Below the pieces are notes generated by a model that had not been told where the DNA came from, ran no database searches, and worked only from the letters and a program-made list of their open reading frames with translations. From contig NZ_WOSX01000014.1 in the NCBI RefSeq assembly GCF_011516735.1, positions 24,079 through 88,078 on the forward strand: a stretch of DNA of 64,000 nucleotides. The letters are read 5' to 3'. The position numbers and the translations under genes are program-made. Origin of the DNA: Acetobacter fallax. GTDB lineage: Bacteria; Pseudomonadota; Alphaproteobacteria; Acetobacterales; Acetobacteraceae. The number at the start of each line of letters is the position of its first letter. Within the stretch, counting starts at the first letter, position 1. Shown piece by piece: positions 10,801 to 18,758 of the stretch.

Positions 10801-11145
10801 ATGTCACGATTCATCAGAGATGATTCCGAAGCGGGCAAGCATGGCACAGCCCGCGAGCTGGCTGAAGCGGCGTTGCGCGCGGAATCAAAAGGCGATCAGG
10901 TGCTTGCCGATAAACTGCTCGACCAGGCGGAGAATACGGACCCTGAAGCAGTTGAAAACGTCCTGCGCGACAATCTCGATCAGCCGACACGTCTGCATCA
11001 TAAATACGCGAAAGGCCCTGATGCTGATTTCGGAGATGATGTTGCCGTCGCTTCGGTAACGCGTACCGTAGAGCCCGGCTCTGATGCCCCTGACCGTGCG
11101 GGTATTACGCAAGGTGGGAGTGGTGCTGATAATGAGCGCCGGTAA
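10801..11145 (+). CDS. Small acidic cytoplasmic protein of unknown function
   Basis: A 114-residue protein starting MSRFIRDDSEAGKHGTARELAEAAL behind a strong AAAGGAG ribosome binding site. Residues 15-60 are predicted helical and rich in Ala, Glu, Asp and Leu (a possible helical hairpin); the C-terminal third is Gly/Asp-rich and likely disordered. No signal peptide, membrane segment or cysteine. I do not recognise a named family. It follows uvrA by about 110 bases in the same direction, with a hairpin between, so it is probably transcribed separately. Confidence 0.7.
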   Translation: MSRFIRDDSEAGKHGTARELAEAALRAESKGDQVLADKLLDQAENTDPEAVENVLRDNLDQPTRLHHKYAKGPDADFGDDVAVASVTRTVEPGSDAPDRAGITQGGSGADNERR

Positions 11146-11215
11146 GGGATCGTGACGCGGGTGGTTGTCTGGTCACGATTTTAAAAAATTACGGTCTGTT
11201 CAGCGTTGTTTTGAG

Positions 11216-11345
11216 TTCAGGGCGCTGCCCCACAGACACTGAGTTAAAGTCGGGCAGTGAAGCGGGTTCGGTCCACACCCGGAAGGGGGCGGCGACCCCT
11301 GCCCCCGATTTGTTAAAATAAAAAGGTTTGCAAAGGCGCGTCCTT
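11216..11345 (+). repeat. Partial, degenerate copy of the intergenic repeat family
   Basis: Contains GGGCGCTGCCCC, a CACCCGGAAGGGGG...CCCCTGCCCCC hairpin half and a GTTTGCAAAGGCGCG end, modules shared with the other copies (compare 58150-58210). The inverted terminal arms are missing. Confidence 0.6.
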
Positions 11346-11406
11346 GCCGGGGTTTGGGCGCGCGAATAATATGCCAGCGTGTATCACGATATTGTCAGCC
11401 ATACGT

Positions 11407-11709
11407 CTATCTGGTGAGGCTTGCGACCATTATCTGGACGACGAGCGGCTGAACCAGGTATTGCAGCCCGAGGAGAAGGATAAGAGGGGACAGGTCAACA
11501 TTGCCAAGGGAGGGCATAATGCGCCGGATGGGATTGAGAACAGGCTCAACAAGTTTGTTGAGAAAATTGCCGATCTGCCAGACAATCCGGTTTTGTGCAT
11601 CGAGAATGCCGAATGAATACAGCATGCTGAAGATGCAGTAGACGAAGACGACCCCTTCATAGAGGTTAAGTAGTGTCAGAATGATTCGACACAGACCAAA
11701 CAGCAACAA
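11407..11709 (-). CDS. YggT-family integral membrane protein
   Basis: A 100-residue protein with two hydrophobic segments (about 5-33 and 66-95) separated by the conserved short loop VEPVLNPIRRIMPSLGNVDLSPLI, the YggT/YlmG signature. Family members are small inner-membrane proteins linked to cell-division or membrane organisation in some bacteria and plastids and to osmotic tolerance in E. coli; the exact role is unsettled. It is monocistronic here, divergent from the downstream tRNA gene, with a repeat fragment behind it. Confidence 0.88.
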   Translation of the reverse strand: MLLFGLCRIILTLLNLYEGVVFVYCIFSMLYSFGILDAQNRIVWQIGNFLNKLVEPVLNPIRRIMPSLGNVDLSPLILLLGLQYLVQPLVVQIMVASLTR

Positions 11710-11822
11710 ATTCTGACCCCTCTGAAGAATGCCCGGGAGAACGCCGGGATTATAGCCCGGATCCTACAGAGACGGCCTGATCCAGACAATATGGTAACGA
11801 TGTCTCTGTGGCGTGAGACGGC

Positions 11823-11850
11823 TTGACACTGTGTCTCATGGGGCTATGTA
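11823..11850 (+). promoter_or_regulatory. Sigma-70-type promoter of the tRNA-Ala gene
   Basis: TTGACA at 11823-11828 is a perfect -35 box, followed after 16 bases by TATGTA (11845-11850) as -10. The tRNA starts 16 bases downstream. Confidence 0.75.
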
Positions 11851-11865
11851 ATCCACAGTTAAGGC

Positions 11866-11941
11866 GGGGCTGTAGCTCAGATGGGAGAGCGCCTCGTTCG
11901 CAATGAGGAGGTCAGGGGTTCGATTCCCCTCAGCTCCACCA
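11866..11941 (+). tRNA. tRNA-Ala, anticodon CGC
   Basis: A 76-nucleotide cloverleaf: acceptor GGGGCTG pairs with CAGCTCC (one G-T), D arm GCTC/GAGC, anticodon stem CCTCG/TGAGG with the loop TTCGCAA giving anticodon CGC (codon GCG), and a T arm with GGTTCGATTCC. The 3' CCA is encoded. The discriminator base is A, as expected for alanine tRNA. A good promoter lies directly upstream. Confidence 0.96.
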
Positions 11942-12518
11942 GCCGCCTTGTTTACCAGCTAATAAGCTGAAATTATGAGATAAAATTTATCTCCCGGGTG
12001 GGAAATTCAGGATACTTTGTCTGAGTTCACACTGGTTTTTTGTGCCTCAGGCGGGGCAGGTATTTACTGTGTAAAATTTAAGGTGCCGGAATTTTCCGGG
12101 TTCATACCCCATGGCATCCCGCCGGTCATACTCTTCAAGAGCGCTCTCGCTCAGCAGTGAGGCTTTTGAAACAACCCCTGAGAATAAGGCACTCATTTTT
12201 CGTATCTGATGCCGCATCGTCAGAAAGCGCGCTGTTCGTGGCTATTGCCCTGTTCATCCCGCGCTTGCGGCATGTCGTGTCTGTCCTGCCGGTTTCAATC
12301 ACCCGACGAGGCCGATTGTACTTCCGGCCCTTAGCCCGCCATACGTGAAGCCGGAAAAATGATGCCCCGGTATGATGCAGTCAGCGTCATGCAACCAATC
12401 GCAATCCGGGTAGTTAGACGCGATGGCAGATTGTCCGGACCTCCGGCTGTCCGTGCTGTTCACCAGTATCCGCAAAACACAAACATATTAAGTAACAATA
12501 TAAATTCGGAGAATTGCC
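11942..12518 (+). other. Gene-poor interval after tRNA-Ala
   Basis: No convincing gene. Just after the tRNA there are two small hairpins (CAGCTAATAAGCTG and GAGATAAAATTTATCTC near 11957-11990) that could end the tRNA transcript. Near 12152-12175 is CTCAGCAGTGAGGCTTTTGAAACA, a fragment shared with the repeat block at 23905-23930. The 63-codon open frame at 12157 has no ribosome binding site and starts inside that repeat, so I do not call it. Confidence 0.5.
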
Positions 12519-12766
12519 ATGCCGGAAGGAAAGGATTTTGCGTTTCAGGCCTATGTAAAAAAACAGCCGGGGAAGGTAAACTTTACACGGGACCTGATCG
12601 ACTGATCTTCTGCCGCTCACGCCATGAGGCGGAACTGCGCTTCGAACAGGTGCGTAAAGGGCTGACGGATGCAGTGGGAGCGCATATTTTTGCGTTTGGT
12701 CGCGGCCCGGGACAATGGGATACATGTCACGTGGTGCGGGAATTCGGGGATACGATAGGGCTGTAG
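12519..12766 (+). pseudogene. Small gene apparently split by a frameshift
   Basis: An ATG at 12519 with GGAG eight bases upstream opens a 28-codon frame (MPEGKDFAFQAYVKKQPGK...) that stops at 12605. The next frame continues without stop to 12766 and has protein-like composition (SRHEAELRFEQVRKGL, then GPGQWDTCHVVREFG). Joined by a single shift near 12600 they would make about 82 residues. This reads as a frameshifted small hypothetical gene, though a genuine 28-residue peptide followed by noise cannot be excluded. No family recognised. Confidence 0.4.
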
Positions 12767-12903
12767 AGGCAGTAAACCGAACAGCATAGCCCGCGGAAAT
12801 CAGGCTTATCCGTATTGTTGCGACCCGGGCCGAAGACCCGATACAGTCAGGTGATTTTCAAAATGTCGTATCGGTCAGGCGACTGATGCAGGAGGCAGAA
12901 TCC

Positions 12904-13275
12904 ATGCCGGCAAAAGCTCTTTCGCTGCTCATGGCAACAGTGCTCGGAATCGCTCCCATGTGTGCAGAGGCGCAACCAGTGCCGGGTGCATGGCGGCATG
13001 GTCCACCAGGACATTGGCGTGGCGGACCACCACGCGGGCCAGGGCGATGGGGACCTCCGGGCCGCTGGCACAGGCCACCGCCGGTCTGGCGACCGGGCTA
13101 TCGTTACTGGGGCGGAGATCCGTGGATTTCGAACTGGCAGGCATACCCTGGACTCTATGCTCCACCTTATGGGTATCGCTGGGTGCGTTCCGGCAATCAG
13201 TTCCTGCTGACCGCAATTGCAACCGGTATGATATCGGCCGTCGTTGCCGGAGCGATGGTCGGGCCTTATCGGTGA
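12904..13275 (+). CDS. Secreted RcnB-like protein
   Basis: Start chosen at the ATG 12904 because AGGAGG (12890-12895) lies eight bases upstream; an upstream in-frame ATG at 12886 would overlap that site. The 123-residue product has a signal peptide ending near CAEA, then a region extremely rich in Pro, Gly, Arg, His and Trp (metal-binding or disordered), and the C-terminal YGYRWVRSGNQFLLTAIATG segment typical of the RcnB/DUF-type periplasmic proteins associated with Ni/Co homeostasis in E. coli. A transmembrane-like helix closes the protein. It is convergent with the secreted nuclease gene; a short ACCGGG/CCCGGT hairpin lies at its end (13278-13294). Confidence 0.75.
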   Translation: MPAKALSLLMATVLGIAPMCAEAQPVPGAWRHGPPGHWRGGPPRGPGRWGPPGRWHRPPPVWRPGYRYWGGDPWISNWQAYPGLYAPPYGYRWVRSGNQFLLTAIATGMISAVVAGAMVGPYR

Positions 13276-13367
13276 AAACCGGGATGTGCCCGGTGAAATG
13301 ACGTTCTGGTTATCAGGCTCGTCAGCGCGATCTGCGTTGGCAACGTCAGGCAATAATCAGAGTGACC

Positions 13368-14105
13368 TCAATGTATAAGCGAGCGGTCCAGTTCCGGGGA
13401 TCTGATCGTCTTCCCGTCAGGAAGAGAGGGAAACGGATTGATGCCGGTGACCCGCTCCAGTGATTCCGGACTGACGGCGTTGCAGCGATACGGCGCTGTG
13501 TTTTTGCAGACCACGACAGCAACCGCGTTCATCGTCGGGATATAAACAGCTTTCCAGAGGGATGACGGTACCCGCACATGGTCCGGGCCAATCGTTCCCA
13601 TTGGCTCGCGGAAGGCCGGTCCGGTGACGACGAAAACCTCGCCCTTACGCTTAACCAGTTTGCGGATATTGGCCTCAATATGATTCCACCCGCTCGAATT
13701 CAGCCTGGCTGCCTGGGGCACAATGTTCGAAAAAGCGAATGTCTCTTCACGCGCTGCGCGGGTCGGTGCATCGCCGGAGGGTGTGAGATGTCCGCGAGAC
13801 CAGCCGGAGCGTTTGTAGTCGCAGGGTTCTGAACGTTCACCTGGCGGCAACCTCAGATCTTCATGAAACGAGCCGCGACCCTGCAACTGTTCTGACCGGG
13901 TGATATTGTCCCGTGTCAGATGTTCAGCACTCCATGCGGCTTCATGATCCTGAGCGGAGTAACCGGCTGCGTAGCTGGTCGAGCACAGAAGAATGACGGA
14001 GGCAGATGTTGCCGGTTGTGTCTGCCCGACAAAGTGATCCGGGCAGGCCGCATGAGACGCAACTGTTGAGAAGATGAGTAGCGGCAGAAGGCAAAAGCGA
14101 AGCAT
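13368..14105 (-). CDS. Secreted DNA/RNA non-specific endonuclease
   Basis: Mg-dependent nuclease of the beta-beta-alpha-metal (Serratia nuclease/NucA) family. From the ATG at 14105 the protein has 245 residues with a signal peptide MLRFCLLPLLIFSTVASHA. The catalytic segment reads SRGHLTPSGDA at 103-113 (general base His106; the family consensus DRGH has Ser in place of Asp), followed by FSNIVPQ with the Mg-binding Asn127 and the N...W..IE..IR helix. An upstream TTG at 14141 gives a 12-residue extension without a ribosome binding site and would spoil the signal peptide. It lies between an RcnB-like gene (convergent) and a GT8 gene (same strand, about 90 bases upstream). Role: nucleotide scavenging or defence, inferred. 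Confidence 0.85.
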   Translation of the reverse strand: MLRFCLLPLLIFSTVASHAACPDHFVGQTQPATSASVILLCSTSYAAGYSAQDHEAAWSAEHLTRDNITRSEQLQGRGSFHEDLRLPPGERSEPCDYKRSGWSRGHLTPSGDAPTRAAREETFAFSNIVPQAARLNSSGWNHIEANIRKLVKRKGEVFVVTGPAFREPMGTIGPDHVRVPSSLWKAVYIPTMNAVAVVVCKNTAPYRCNAVSPESLERVTGINPFPSLPDGKTIRSPELDRSLIH

Positions 14106-14193
14106 ATGGGCTGTTTGCCGGGATCTGGTGTCGTTGGGCAACCCGAAAGCATCTGCGGGGTCGGCCTTCAGGATTCCTCAGTCTTTCAGAAAA

Positions 14194-15144
14194 TCACTCT
14201 GAGTCGTTTCCGGTCAGCGCTTCATACGTCAGAATCCGGTCGTGGCGCAGACCTCGGGACCAGTTCCTTGTTTCGGTCATTTGTTTGTAGCGCTGCTGCG
14301 CGACGTAACGCATCCGTTTCCGCCAGTTCATCCTGTGCCAGTAGGGAGCGAGACCCGGGAACCGGGTGGCTGCTTCGCGGTAAGGCGTGAACGCCGTCTG
14401 GTTCCAGGGAGCGAACACTCCTTCCCATGGTTTAGGGCGAGACATGAAGTGCGTAATACGCGGGCGGATGATGTCTTCCACATTCGCATTGCGGAGAAAA
14501 ATCGGGAAATTCCACGCCAGTGACAGAGGAAGACGGTTGGGAAGACCGACGACGTTCAGAATATCCTGATCAGGGAAGCGTGTTCCTGCAGGCTGAGAGG
14601 AAAACTTCCTCCAGGCATCATGCCCTGTCTTTGCCCAGGCCTCCCGCTCCGCGTAGATGACACCGGAGTTGAAATAACGCTTTGAGTCAGCCGGGCTCAG
14701 GCCAATACTTGTCAGATGAGCGCGCAGGTCGCGTGCCAGTTCATCGTTCTCATCGATGAAAAATGTCATCGGGTCATTCGCTGCGTAAAATTTACCGGCG
14801 GGGACTGGTGTTGTGAGCAGTGGATCAAGGCTGCCGGTGATCTGCGTGTCCCCATCGATATAAAGTAGCCGGTCATATTGTGTCGGCAGAAGATCGGCGA
14901 GAAACAGTCGCCCCAGCATGGCGGGCGCATCACCAATATCGGCCTGCCGATGGGCGGCGAAGAGGATTCCTGACTGCCTGCACGCCTCGGCAAAGAGGTG
15001 CTCAGCCTCAGGAGCGAGATCAAAGCCGGCAAGGAGGACATCGGCATTGTCCGGACTGCTGTTGCGTCTCGCCTGGAGCGCACTGACAAAACTCGGAAAC
15101 AGATAGCCCGTGTCGGTCGTGTAGCAGACGCAGACTTTTGCCAT
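14194..15144 (-). CDS. Glycosyltransferase family 8 protein
   Basis: A 316-residue cytoplasmic enzyme of the retaining GT8 (LgtC/GspA-like) fold. The donor-binding DxD motif is in LLYIDGDTQI at 93-102, followed by the FNSGVIYAER acceptor-loop segment, FPDQDILN and the HFMSRPKPWEG C-terminal motif with metal-binding His. Expected to move galactose or glucose from a UDP-sugar to a surface glycan; the acceptor is unknown. A GGAG site precedes the ATG. No other glycan gene adjoins it; a long repeat block lies upstream. Confidence 0.88.
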   Translation of the reverse strand: MAKVCVCYTTDTGYLFPSFVSALQARRNSSPDNADVLLAGFDLAPEAEHLFAEACRQSGILFAAHRQADIGDAPAMLGRLFLADLLPTQYDRLLYIDGDTQITGSLDPLLTTPVPAGKFYAANDPMTFFIDENDELARDLRAHLTSIGLSPADSKRYFNSGVIYAEREAWAKTGHDAWRKFSSQPAGTRFPDQDILNVVGLPNRLPLSLAWNFPIFLRNANVEDIIRPRITHFMSRPKPWEGVFAPWNQTAFTPYREAATRFPGLAPYWHRMNWRKRMRYVAQQRYKQMTETRNWSRGLRHDRILTYEALTGNDSE

Positions 15145-15261
15145 AAAAACTCCGTGTGAATTCGTGTCGGGCCGATGTCAGCGGCCGGTTTAGCGCCGCC
15201 ATGGCACCGGGGCCATGTTTGCAGAACCCGATCCCCGCGCTTCGTATTGTTTATTAAACAG

Positions 15262-15414
15262 AGTAATTTGCAAAGGTCTGTGGCATCGGTTCTGTTTTCG
15301 TTTCCTGTTTGTCTGTTGTTTTTCAAGGGGTTGGAGAAAGACCGGGCTCTGCCCGAACCCGGAAGGGGCAGCGGACCCCTTCACCCCGATCTGTTGATAA
15401 ACAAGCCGGTTTCC
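15262..15414 (+). repeat. Related, diverged member of the intergenic repeat family
   Basis: Forward-oriented modules TTTTTCAAGGGGTTGG, GGGCTCTGCCCGAACCCGGAAGGGG, GGACCCCTTCACCCCGATCTGTTGATAA and TTTCCAAAGG occur in the same order as in complete copies, but the left arm is diverged (GGTCTGTGGCATCGG) and the right half is replaced by the next element. Confidence 0.65.
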
Positions 15415-15623
15415 AAAGGCTCTGTTGTCATTAAGTGCTGGCTTCTTCCCAGGGCTTTGCCCTGGAACCCACCAAAGGTCACAGACCTTTGGAAACCATT
15501 TTATTATAAATAATACCAGAGGTTGTGAAGATTGACCTGTCGATGAGAGTATCCGGGCAGAGCCCGGATTCTGCCAACCCTTTGAAAAATCACAGATCAA
15601 CATCTAACGACAACAGAGCCTTT
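15415..15623 (-). repeat. Palindromic MITE-like intergenic element, copy 2
   Basis: A 209-base element in the reverse orientation with 26-base inverted arms at 15415-15440 and 15598-15623 (AAAGGCTCTGTTGTCATTAA and complement with small changes). Internal hairpins CAGGGCTTTGCCCTG and CCAAAGGTCACAGACCTTTGG are intact. The middle includes the module ATACCAGAGGTTGTGAAGAT, also found at 43164 and 63150, which replaces part of the standard centre. Confidence 0.8.
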
Positions 15624-15765
15624 CCAAAGGTCTGTGACCTTGTGCGTGTCATCACAGGCAACCCACTTCATGCTGCGGACAGATCAGAACCCAATCCCTC
15701 GGATGATCGGTTAAAATAGTTTCCGGGCCTGTTTCACAGTGCTGGATTAATGACGCGGTATCTTT

Positions 15766-15781
15766 TATTCGAATGCGAATA
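15766..15781 (+). promoter_or_regulatory. Palindrome upstream of mntR, candidate operator
   Basis: TATTCG-AATG-CGAATA is a perfect six-base inverted repeat with a four-base centre, ending 21 bases before the GTG start I prefer for mntR. Position and symmetry suit an autoregulatory metal-sensor site. No experimental consensus is claimed. Confidence 0.4.
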
Positions 15782-15802
15782 TTGTTTGCTCAGGATAGCG
15801 AC

Positions 15803-16297
15803 GTGCCAGGAAAAAAGAGAGGCCTGACCGCAGGTGTGATGCCCGATGCGCAGACTCAGTCAGAGGGATTTCGCGCCGCGCGGGTGGCGCGGCAGAATGA
15901 ACTGGTTGAGGACTATCTGGAGCTCATCTCGGATCTTCTGGCCGAAGGGCGTGAAGCGCGTCAGGTCGATATTGCCGGCCGCCTTGGCGTGTCGCAGCCG
16001 ACCGTTGCGAAAATGCTGGCCCGTCTGGCAACGGATGGTCTGGTGACACAGAAACCCTATCGCGGTGTGTTTCTGACCCATGCCGGTCAGAAAGTTGCCG
16101 ATGAAGCACGCAGACGCCACCGGGTGGTCGAGGCTTTTTTGCTGGCACTCGGTGTCAGTCGGGAAAATGCTCTGATCGACGCGGAAGGGGTGGAACACTA
16201 TGTCGGTGGAGAAACGCTGGCGCAGTTTCAGAGAGCGATTGAAGGCGGGTTGCAGCAGTTTATGACAACACTCCGGCGCGACGGGAAGGCGCCGTAA
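15803..16297 (+). CDS. mntR: Manganese-responsive transcriptional regulator MntR (DtxR family)
   Basis: A 164-residue DNA-binding repressor that senses Mn(II) and controls manganese uptake. The N-terminal winged helix-turn-helix is visible in the [26 protein letters not shown] segment, preceded by [11 protein letters not shown] with a metal-ligand Glu, and followed by the dimerisation helices with further ligands ([23 protein letters not shown]). The GTG at 15803 has AGGA seven bases upstream; an ATG at 15773 falls inside a palindrome and has no ribosome binding site, and an ATG at 15839 is another option. The gene is convergent with the reductase gene with no gap (stop codons abut at 16297/16298). 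No mntH is nearby. Confidence 0.9.
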   Translation: MPGKKRGLTAGVMPDAQTQSEGFRAARVARQNELVEDYLELISDLLAEGREARQVDIAGRLGVSQPTVAKMLARLATDGLVTQKPYRGVFLTHAGQKVADEARRRHRVVEAFLLALGVSRENALIDAEGVEHYVGGETLAQFQRAIEGGLQQFMTTLRRDGKAP

Positions 16298-18412
16298 TCA
16301 CTCGCCCAGCGCGCCCGCAACCAGATCTGGTGTCAGAATCTGCGGCAGCACCCGCCCCTCCCCGTGCGGCGGGTAGTAGACATAAAGCGGCACACCATCG
16401 CGATCATGTTCGCGCAGGAAAGCCGTGATCGCACTGTCGCGATTGGTCCAGTCTCCTTTGAGGTAGGCGACTTTATGGCGGGTGAAAGCATCCTGCACGC
16501 GTGTGCTGTTCAGTGTGACGCGCTCGTTGACCAGACAGGTAATGCACCAGGCAGCTGTCATATCGATGAATACGGGCCGCCCCTCGCTACGAAGCGCAGC
16601 AAGCCGCTGCGGGGAGAATGAGCTGGCATCCACCTGGCCGGTTTTTGCGGAAGCCACGGCAGACACAGCGGACGGCAGCAGCGGAAGGAGCGCGAGCGGC
16701 GCCAGGGCGACCAGAAGAGCGGCGACGCGCAGCCCTCTCATTACAGTATACGAAGTGCGCGTGCGGGCAGTGACAGCGAGCCAGCCGCTGAAACCGAGCG
16801 CGAGCAGGCCGATGCCGAGAATGAGTGTGGCGTCTCCACCGCCCTGCCGGGTCAGAACCCAGGCAAGCCAGACGCAGGTCGCAAGGATCGGAAAAGCGAG
16901 AACCTGTCGAAACAGGTCCATCCACGCGCCGGGCCTGGGAAGAAGACGCCCGAAACCTGGGATGACGGCAAGCAGCAGGTAAGGGCTTGCAAGTCCAAGC
17001 CCCATGCTCAGAAAAATGCTCAGGGCAAAGACCGGCGGTGCCGAAAGCGCGCCCGCGATGGCAGCCCCCATGAAAGGCGCGGTGCAGGGCGTGGCCACCA
17101 GGACCGCGAGGAGACCGGTCAGGAAGTCCGACAGCAGACCATGGCTGCGGGAAATCAGAGACTGACCAGCGCCGATCACGGGAAGCTCGAAGATGCCAAG
17201 CATGCCCAGCGAAACGGCAAAGAGCAGCCAGCAAATGGCGGCGACGAACCCTTCGGACTGAAACTGGAAGCCCCATCCGGCGGAAAGACCCGCATTGCGG
17301 ACGATAAGCGTGGCAGCACCGAGTGCGGCAAAGGTTGCAAGCACACCTGCCGTGTAGGCCAGAGCGCTCTTCACCCGGGCCTGCTCAGACCCCATGCGCA
17401 CGACAGCCAGCGCTTTCATGGCCAGTACAGGGAAGACGCAGGGCATGAGATTGAGAATCATGCCGCCAAGAAAAGCCAGCAAGGCGAGTTGAAGCCAGCC
17501 GGCGCGAGTCCCCGTGGCGGATCGGGATGACGAGCCGGAGGTCGGAGCGGCTTCGGGCTTCGCTTCAATGGTCAGAGCGCTTTCCTGACCGGCGGCGTCA
17601 CGCAGAACGACGATGCCGCCGAGCGGTGTGCCGGCATGAAACGCATCCAGTGGTTTCAGGGCGAGGGTCAGGCGTCCGGGGGCAATGTTCAGGGGCTGTG
17701 GAGAAATCTGATTGATGATGCCCGGCGTGTCCGGGATGAACCAGGCGTCACTCACTGTCTGCGGAGAAAGTCCCGCTCCTGACAGACCAAGCATTCCGTC
17801 CGGCGCAATCGTGGCTGCAAAAGGCGACGGAAGCGGGAGGGCCGCAGCAGCGCGGGCGAAGAGCGGGGCTTGCGGAGAGGGTACCAATGGCCCGAGAGGC
17901 AGCGTGAGATGAAAATCACCTTCTTCGGGAACACAGACGGCAGCACAGACAAGCCATTCGGCATGCGCCGTCACTGTGACGCTGGCTGAATCCTGCCGGC
18001 TGGCGCCGGGCGTAAGGCTGACGGGAAGCAGGATATCGTCAATGTAGCCGTATGACATCAGCGGCCCGTCAGGCAGACGCTTCGGAGCCGGCCAGTCAAT
18101 GGCATCTGCTTTACCGGTTGCCGCGCCCGACAGGGTGACAGCCAGTGTCGGGGCCTCGCCGGCATCGCCCGGATTGCGCCAGTAGGTGTGCCATGTCGGT
18201 TTGAGATGCAGCAGCAGCCCGAACCGGATCGGCTGGCCCGGTTGCAGGGTGTCGCTGTCGCTGATCAGCGACGCGGTGTCGCGGGCAGACGTGATGGCGT
18301 TGCTTTCCGCAGCGATAGCCGTGCCGGAGCCAGGCGACAGAAGACAGACGGCTGCCAGCATCAGACCGCTGAGAACAGGAAGAAGGCGGAAAAGAGCAAT
18401 GGTCTGGCGCAA
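16298..18412 (-). CDS. Protein-disulfide reductase, DsbD/ScsB type
   Basis: A 704-residue inner-membrane electron conduit that carries reducing power from cytoplasmic thioredoxin to periplasmic thiol proteins. Order of parts: signal peptide (to about 35), periplasmic DsbD-alpha-like beta domain with Cys156 and Cys160, about eight transmembrane segments (310-590) holding the redox cysteines MPC325VFP and TPC443TAP, and a C-terminal thioredoxin-like domain with W-C623-I-T-C626. The long N-terminal domain fits the ScsB branch. The start is TTG with AGGA eight bases upstream. It may supply electrons to cytochrome c maturation (ccm operon elsewhere in the window) or copper-stress proteins; no scsC/D neighbours are seen. 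Confidence 0.88.
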   Translation of the reverse strand: MRQTIALFRLLPVLSGLMLAAVCLLSPGSGTAIAAESNAITSARDTASLISDSDTLQPGQPIRFGLLLHLKPTWHTYWRNPGDAGEAPTLAVTLSGAATGKADAIDWPAPKRLPDGPLMSYGYIDDILLPVSLTPGASRQDSASVTVTAHAEWLVCAAVCVPEEGDFHLTLPLGPLVPSPQAPLFARAAAALPLPSPFAATIAPDGMLGLSGAGLSPQTVSDAWFIPDTPGIINQISPQPLNIAPGRLTLALKPLDAFHAGTPLGGIVVLRDAAGQESALTIEAKPEAAPTSGSSSRSATGTRAGWLQLALLAFLGGMILNLMPCVFPVLAMKALAVVRMGSEQARVKSALAYTAGVLATFAALGAATLIVRNAGLSAGWGFQFQSEGFVAAICWLLFAVSLGMLGIFELPVIGAGQSLISRSHGLLSDFLTGLLAVLVATPCTAPFMGAAIAGALSAPPVFALSIFLSMGLGLASPYLLLAVIPGFGRLLPRPGAWMDLFRQVLAFPILATCVWLAWVLTRQGGGDATLILGIGLLALGFSGWLAVTARTRTSYTVMRGLRVAALLVALAPLALLPLLPSAVSAVASAKTGQVDASSFSPQRLAALRSEGRPVFIDMTAAWCITCLVNERVTLNSTRVQDAFTRHKVAYLKGDWTNRDSAITAFLREHDRDGVPLYVYYPPHGEGRVLPQILTPDLVAGALGE

Positions 18413-18758
18413 CGCTGCGGTCCTGCGATGAGAGAAATGCGGGAGGGAGCGGGATTCTATACCGGAGCCGGGCTGAGTCCACAGGGCAGCAAAGATAAAC
18501 CGGGGAGAGAAAGACCGGGTTCTGCCCGAACCCGGCAGGGAGCGTGGCCCCCTGCACCCCTTTTTGTATCTGCGGATCTAAAATCTTTATACTAAATATA
18601 CCATACAAAACAGTCTGTTATAGACAAACCACGGGTCAGGAACCTGAGATCCCCGCCGGATTCGGGCAAAGCCCGGTCACCGGAAATGCTGCCTCACACA
18701 CTGAACGCCTCCAGAGCCCCGATTGTCGGCAGCCCGCGACCCCGCCATAACCCCGCTC
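18413..18758 (+). repeat. Intergenic stretch with a partial repeat copy (about 18505-18565)
   Basis: AGACCGGGTTCTGCCCGAACCCGG followed by GCAGGG...CCCCCTGCACCCC is the central hairpin pair of the dispersed family. A second fragment, GCCGGATTCGGGCAAAGCCCGG, lies at 18656-18677. Between them is an AT-rich stretch (18575-18630). Terminal arms are absent. No gene is seen before hrpB. Confidence 0.55.

Noticed and set aside
12157..12348. 63-codon plus-strand frame after tRNA-Ala
   Set aside because: Begins inside a repeat fragment and lacks a ribosome binding site.
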